Shown here piece by piece: positions 5,646-9,232 of a DNA stretch of 9,232 nucleotides. The notes beneath the pieces were generated by a model. It was not told where the DNA came from and did not search any database. It saw only the letters and a list, made by a program, of their open reading frames with translations. The stretch covers positions 1 to 9,232 of the forward strand of contig DATELK010000090.1 in the NCBI GenBank assembly GCA_035276685.1. Reading direction: 5' to 3'. Numbering within the stretch: the first letter of the stretch is position 1; each line of letters starts with the position of its first letter. Source of the stretch: JACVRN01 sp035276685 (GTDB lineage Bacteria > Acidobacteriota > Blastocatellia > Pyrinomonadales > Pyrinomonadaceae). The position numbers were made by a program, and so were the translations under genes.

Positions 5646-8239
5646 CGGCCACTACGCCACTCAGAAAGCAGTATCTTGAGATTAAGCGTCGCCACACGGA
5701 CGCGCTTCTGCTGTTTCGCATAGGCGATTTTTACGAAGCCTTCGACGACGACGCACGCACCTTGGCGCGCGAGCTAGACATAGTGCTGACCTCAAAGCCT
5801 ATGGGCAAGAACACGCGCGTGCCCCTCGCAGGAGTCCCTTATCACAGTCTCGAACGACACCTCGCGACGCTCATCTCTCGCGGCCATCGCGTAGCCATCT
5901 GCGAACAGCTCACGGCCACTCCCGTCAAAGGCGAGGGGAAGAATCTGATTGAGCGAGACGTGGTGCGCGTCGTCACGCCCGGGACTGTCATAGAGCCGGG
6001 GCTTCTGCAAACGAAGGCAAACAACTTTCTGGCGGCATACGTCACGGACGGAAAGCAGGCTGGCATAGCGTACGCGGACGTGACGACGGGAGAGTTCGCG
6101 GCGACTGAGCTGGACGCAGCCGCAGCCATCAGCGAGTTGCAGCGCATAGCTCCGTCAGAGCTTCTCATCTCTCGCGCCGGAGGCGAAGCCGACAGCGACG
6201 CACTGCCCGGCTTTGTCACACGCTGCGATGCCTCCTTCTTCGAGTATGAAAGAGCGCGTCGTGTCCTGCTCTCGCATTTCAAGACACGCACCCTGACGCC
6301 TTTCGGGCTACAACGATGGCCGCTCGCCGCCACGGCCGCCGGGGCCATCATAAGTTATCTGAACGACACGCAGAGCGAAGCGGCGGGCCAGCTTGTGCGC
6401 CTGACGAGCTATCATACGGAAAACTTCATGATGCTCGACGCGCGCACCTTTCGCAGTCTGGAGATCTTCGACACTCAGTCTGAGACGGGCACGCTGCTGG
6501 GCGTGCTGGACAGAACGCGCACGGCCATGGGCGCAAGACTTCTGAGGCGCTGGCTGCGTCAGCCTCTGCTGGAAGTGGCGGAGGTGATAGGCCGCCAGGA
6601 GCACGTCGCGTGGTTTCACGCGCAGAAGAAGAGTCGGGGAGAGCTTTTCGCCGCGCTTGAGACGATGCACGACCTTGAGCGGCTTTCAGCAAGGGCACGC
6701 GCACAGGCCGCCTCCGCTCAGGAGATGCTTGCATTGGGCCAGAGCCTTGAGACCATCCCGCGCATACGCGGCGTGCTTGGCCGCGACGCGAAGCGCTTCA
6801 GCTCAATCCTCTCGTCGATTCCACTGTGCGAAGCGCCCGCCAAGCTTATTCGCGCGGCCATACGCGATGAACTGCCGACACGCGCAACGGACTCGACCGG
6901 CGTGATTCGCGAAGGCTTCTCGGAAGAGCTGGACAAGCTGCGTGAGCTTTTGAGAAACGGCAAGACCTATCTGGCCGAGATGGAGCAGCGAGAGCGTGCG
7001 CGCACAGGCATCAAGAGCCTGCGAGTAGGCTACAACAAAGTCTTCGGCTACTACATAGAGGTGACACGTCCTAATCTTCATCTGGTGCCGGAAGACTACA
7101 CGCGCAAACAGACGCTCACGAACGGCGAGCGCTTCATCACGCTTGAGCTTAAAGAGTACGAGTCCCTTGTCATACACGCGCAGGAGAGAATCACCGAGCT
7201 TGAGACAAATCTCTTCCGCCACATCTCTGTGGAGGTAGGCAAGAGCCGACAGGAGATTCTGGTCGCTGCCTCCGCGATAGCTTATCTGGACGCTGTGGCT
7301 TCGCTCGCCGAAGTCGCGGAAGAGTTCGACTACGTCAGGCCAGCGGTGGTTGATTCGCCGCAGTTGATTATCCGGGACGGCCGCCATCCAGTGCTAGAGA
7401 GAGCATTCGAGGCGGGAGAGTTCGTCGCAAACGACACCCTGCTCGGTGGAAGCGACGAGCCGCAGATTGCGGTCATCACCGGGCCGAACATGAGCGGCAA
7501 GTCCACGTACCTGCGCCAGACGGCGCTCATAGTTCTGATGGCACAAGTGGGAAGCTTCGTGCCTGCGCGTGAGGCAACCGTGGGACTCTGTGACCGAATC
7601 TTCACGCGCATAGGTCTCTACGACCGTATAGGAAGCGGCGAATCGACCTTCATGACGGAGATGGTAGAGACCGCTCAGATACTTCATCACGCAAGCCCGC
7701 GCTCTCTGATTCTTCTGGACGAGCTTGGGCGCGGGACTTCTACCTATGACGGGCTGGCTGTTGCGCGCTCCGTCCTCGAATATCTGCACAACCACCCGCA
7801 GATTCAATCTAAGACGCTCTTTGCGACGCATTATCACGAGCTGACGGAACTGGCAGACACGCTGCCTCGTCTCAAAAATCTATACGTCGAGATTGCCGAA
7901 GAGGGAAGCGAGCTTCTCTTTCTATACAAGATTCGTGAAGGCAGCGCTCACAAGAGCTACGGCGTGTACGCTGCGCGACTCGCGGGTCTGCCGCGCCCCG
8001 TGGTGCGTCGCGCCGAAGCGCTCTTGAAAGAGTACGAGTCAGGGATGGAAGACAATCGCGGCCGCAGCGTGGAATCTTATAGCCCGTCTAATTCCTCGCG
8101 CCTCGCGGAATTGACTCGCGCCATTCTTGAGACAGACCCCAACGCGCTTTCGCCCGTGGAAGCGCTGATGAAGCTATTTGAGCTGCGACGGCTGGCCGAA
8201 AAAGAGGGAAGCGCAATTCACGCCATTAAAACCGCCTGA
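5642..8239 (+). CDS. mutS: DNA mismatch repair protein MutS
   Basis: The 865-residue protein is a full-length MutS (the E. coli protein has 853). It recognises mismatches and small loops in DNA and, on ATP binding, recruits MutL in the cytoplasm. The mismatch-reading Phe-x-Glu is F30-Y31-E32 in GDFYEAF. The connector, lever and clamp domains run through the middle, with the conserved RVGYNKVFGYYIEVT at about 461-475. The ATPase has Walker A GPNMSGKST at 614-622, Walker B ending in D693-E694 (ILLDELGRGTSTYDG) and the HYHEL switch near 730. The tail (SPVEALMKLFELRRLAEKE) matches the usual conserved C-terminal helix. No clear ribosome-binding site is seen; the ATG overlaps the preceding nuclease-like gene by four bases (ATGA), which indicates translational coupling. 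mutL is not in the window. No damaging change is visible, so mismatch repair should be active. Confidence 0.97.
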   Translation: MTATTPLRKQYLEIKRRHTDALLLFRIGDFYEAFDDDARTLARELDIVLTSKPMGKNTRVPLAGVPYHSLERHLATLISRGHRVAICEQLTATPVKGEGKNLIERDVVRVVTPGTVIEPGLLQTKANNFLAAYVTDGKQAGIAYADVTTGEFAATELDAAAAISELQRIAPSELLISRAGGEADSDALPGFVTRCDASFFEYERARRVLLSHFKTRTLTPFGLQRWPLAATAAGAIISYLNDTQSEAAGQLVRLTSYHTENFMMLDARTFRSLEIFDTQSETGTLLGVLDRTRTAMGARLLRRWLRQPLLEVAEVIGRQEHVAWFHAQKKSRGELFAALETMHDLERLSARARAQAASAQEMLALGQSLETIPRIRGVLGRDAKRFSSILSSIPLCEAPAKLIRAAIRDELPTRATDSTGVIREGFSEELDKLRELLRNGKTYLAEMEQRERARTGIKSLRVGYNKVFGYYIEVTRPNLHLVPEDYTRKQTLTNGERFITLELKEYESLVIHAQERITELETNLFRHISVEVGKSRQEILVAASAIAYLDAVASLAEVAEEFDYVRPAVVDSPQLIIRDGRHPVLERAFEAGEFVANDTLLGGSDEPQIAVITGPNMSGKSTYLRQTALIVLMAQVGSFVPAREATVGLCDRIFTRIGLYDRIGSGESTFMTEMVETAQILHHASPRSLILLDELGRGTSTYDGLAVARSVLEYLHNHPQIQSKTLFATHYHELTELADTLPRLKNLYVEIAEEGSELLFLYKIREGSAHKSYGVYAARLAGLPRPVVRRAEALLKEYESGMEDNRGRSVESYSPSNSSRLAELTRAILETDPNALSPVEALMKLFELRRLAEKEGSAIHAIKTA

Positions 8240-8260
8240 GCGATTACAAAAGCGCTCTTA
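8238..8260. terminator. Possible short hairpin between convergent mutS and CDF genes
   Basis: GAGCG (8238-8242) can pair with CGCTC (8253-8257) across a ten-base loop, followed by only TTA on the plus strand. The hairpin begins inside the mutS stop codon. The convergent genes are only 23 bases apart, so any shared terminator has to lie here or inside the genes. The short stem and missing T tract keep this tentative. Confidence 0.25.
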
Positions 8261-8262
8261 AC

Positions 8263-9165
8263 TCAGACCGGGTCAGTGTGTATCTGTACGCGCGAGCGCG
8301 GGATTTTGGCTTCGATGGCGCGCAAGACTCGCACGGACAGGTCGTGAGCGTCTTCGAGCCTTCTGTCGCCTTCTATCTCAAGGTGCAGGTCTATGAATTT
8401 CTGCGAGCCGGAGCGCCGCGTCCTCAGGTCGTGAAAGCCTATGACGCCCTGTTCGCGGAAGCTTGCCACAACCATCGCCACCTGCTCGTCAATCTCCTGA
8501 GGCAAACGCTTATCCATCAGCACGTCCACGGCCTCACGTCCCACGCCAAGCGCAGACCAGAGTATGTAGAGCGCAATCGCTATGGAGATGAGCGGGTCGA
8601 CTATGAGCCAGCCCGTCAATAGGACTATGACGAGCGCTAGGAGCGCGCCGGAGTTGGTGTAAATGTCCGTGGCGTAATGCAGCGAGTCGTACAAAAGGGC
8701 TGGCGATTCCGTCTCTCGCGCCACGCGGCGAAGACGCACGACGAGGGCAACGCTAACTAAGATGGCTATGAGCATGACGGCGACGCCAATCAGCTCAGAG
8801 CCGATAGGGTGCGGCCTGATTATCCTGCGCCCGGCTTCCCAGATGAGGAAGAGCCCCGAGGCTGCAATCACGAGGGATTGAAAAAGGCCCGCAAGGGATT
8901 CCGCCTTGCCGTGGCCGTAAGCGTGGTCTTCGTCTGCGGGGCGGGATGCGGCGCGCACGGCGAAGAAGTTAATCACCGAGGCGAAGATGTCCATCGTGGA
9001 ATCCAGCAAGGAGGCCCAGACGCTGATTGAGCCCGTGAGAAAGCCCGTCACGGTCTTAAGCGTGATGAGGAACGCCGCGGCCAGTATGGAGAGCTGAGCG
9101 GCGCGCATCTTCGCCTGCTCTTCGCGCTCCGTTAAAACGTTTCTATGAATAGTCCGTGTAGCCAT
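8263..9165 (-). CDS. Cation diffusion facilitator (CDF) metal efflux transporter, FieF/YiiP-like
   Basis: The 300-residue protein is a CDF transporter, a dimeric inner-membrane antiporter that exports divalent metals such as Zn2+, Fe2+, Cd2+ or Mn2+ in exchange for protons. About six transmembrane segments are visible (roughly 26-44, 48-70, 94-111, 122-143, 168-187, 188-207), followed by a cytoplasmic domain from about 210. The transport site reads D55-x3-D59 in TM2 and H163-x3-D167 in TM5. That DD-HD pattern is the one found in YiiP/FieF, so Zn or Fe is more likely than Mn. HAYGHGKAES (81-90) is the family's conserved loop. The C-terminal domain keeps metal-site-type residues: HD 245-246, H261 in LHLEIEG, H274-D275 and H296-x-D298. 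The start at 9165 is preceded by GAAGGCAGG. It converges on mutS and shares no evident function with it. The exact metal is not determinable from sequence. Confidence 0.93.
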   Translation of the reverse strand: MATRTIHRNVLTEREEQAKMRAAQLSILAAAFLITLKTVTGFLTGSISVWASLLDSTMDIFASVINFFAVRAASRPADEDHAYGHGKAESLAGLFQSLVIAASGLFLIWEAGRRIIRPHPIGSELIGVAVMLIAILVSVALVVRLRRVARETESPALLYDSLHYATDIYTNSGALLALVIVLLTGWLIVDPLISIAIALYILWSALGVGREAVDVLMDKRLPQEIDEQVAMVVASFREQGVIGFHDLRTRRSGSQKFIDLHLEIEGDRRLEDAHDLSVRVLRAIEAKIPRSRVQIHTDPV

Positions 9166-9187
9166 CCTGCCTTCAAAGCCCGCGCGA

Positions 9188-9196
9188 ATTGTAGCA
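9188..9196 (-). promoter_or_regulatory. Putative extended -10 promoter of the CDF gene
   Basis: On the minus strand TGC-TACAAT matches the extended -10 consensus TGn-TATAAT, with one change in the hexamer. No good -35 box lies 17 bases upstream, which is typical of extended -10 promoters. Initiation near 9181 would leave a leader of only about 15 bases, enough for the GAAGGCAGG ribosome-binding region. Confidence 0.42.
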
Positions 9197-9202
9197 GAGA
9201 CC

Positions 9203-9232
9203 CTAGTGGCTGAGCGCGTCCGGGTGCTCGGC
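9203..9232 (-). CDS. Possible C-terminal end of an upstream minus-strand gene
   Basis: The minus strand from the window edge reads AEHPDALSH followed by TAG. This looks like ordinary coding sequence and would place an unknown gene 37 bases upstream of the CDF gene in the same direction. Nine codons are too few to identify it, and chance is not excluded. Confidence 0.28.
   Translation of the reverse strand, partial: AEHPDALSH

Noticed and set aside
9206..9232. GTG start of a plus-strand gene (VAERVRVLG) at the window end
   Set aside because: There is no ribosome-binding site, and the opposite strand gives an equally natural ending (AEHPDALSH-stop) that fits the direction of the CDF gene. Too short to decide firmly.

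Overview
The window is a piece of bacterial chromosome. By eye it is GC-rich and carries densely packed housekeeping genes. The gene set (secreted M14 zinc carboxypeptidase, lmo0937-type small membrane protein, FtsH, MutS, CDF metal transporter) points to a Gram-negative-type soil or environmental bacterium. The style of the M14 peptidase and MutS, and the heavy use of ATA for isoleucine in GC-rich genes, remind me of Acidobacteriota (Blastocatellia-like). That placement is inference only; the window has no rRNA or other phylogenetic marker gene.

Layout. Positions 61-1878 (+) encode an exported M14 metallocarboxypeptidase. It ends at a stem-loop terminator (1893-1921) that also suits transcription from the opposite side. 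A 48-residue membrane protein gene lies on the minus strand at 1980-2126. It has a strong ribosome-binding site and, about 75 bp upstream, a good match to a sigma-54 (-24/-12) promoter. A gene-poor stretch of about 630 bp (2127-2757) with a few short dyads follows. Positions 2758-4551 (+) encode an FtsH-type AAA+ membrane protease with an altered pore loop. Immediately after its stop codon a roughly 255-bp structured region (about 4553-4808) forms a near-perfect head-to-head inverted repeat. Each arm is itself built of small GC-rich palindromes, several preceded by GTAG, as in REP/BIME elements mobilised by RAYT (TnpA-REP) transposases. The centre of the repeat also reads as a bidirectional terminator. 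A 10-bp dyad overlapping a possible promoter (4838-4872) then leads into a two-gene unit, 4917-5645 and 5642-8239 (+). The first gene encodes a protein with an Mrr_N-like winged-helix domain and a PD-(D/E)XK-like C-terminal domain. The second is mutS, and the two overlap by ATGA. A CDF-family metal efflux gene (8263-9165, minus) converges on mutS, with a putative extended -10 promoter in front of it.

How the genes fit together. FtsH (membrane proteolysis), the M14 peptidase (peptide or cell-wall trimming outside the cytoplasm) and the CDF transporter (metal efflux) look like independent units. The one tight functional association is the nuclease-like gene translationally coupled to mutS, which suggests an uncharacterised DNA-cleaving or DNA-binding partner of mismatch repair. 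That pair and the REP-like foldback element are the two items most worth following up.
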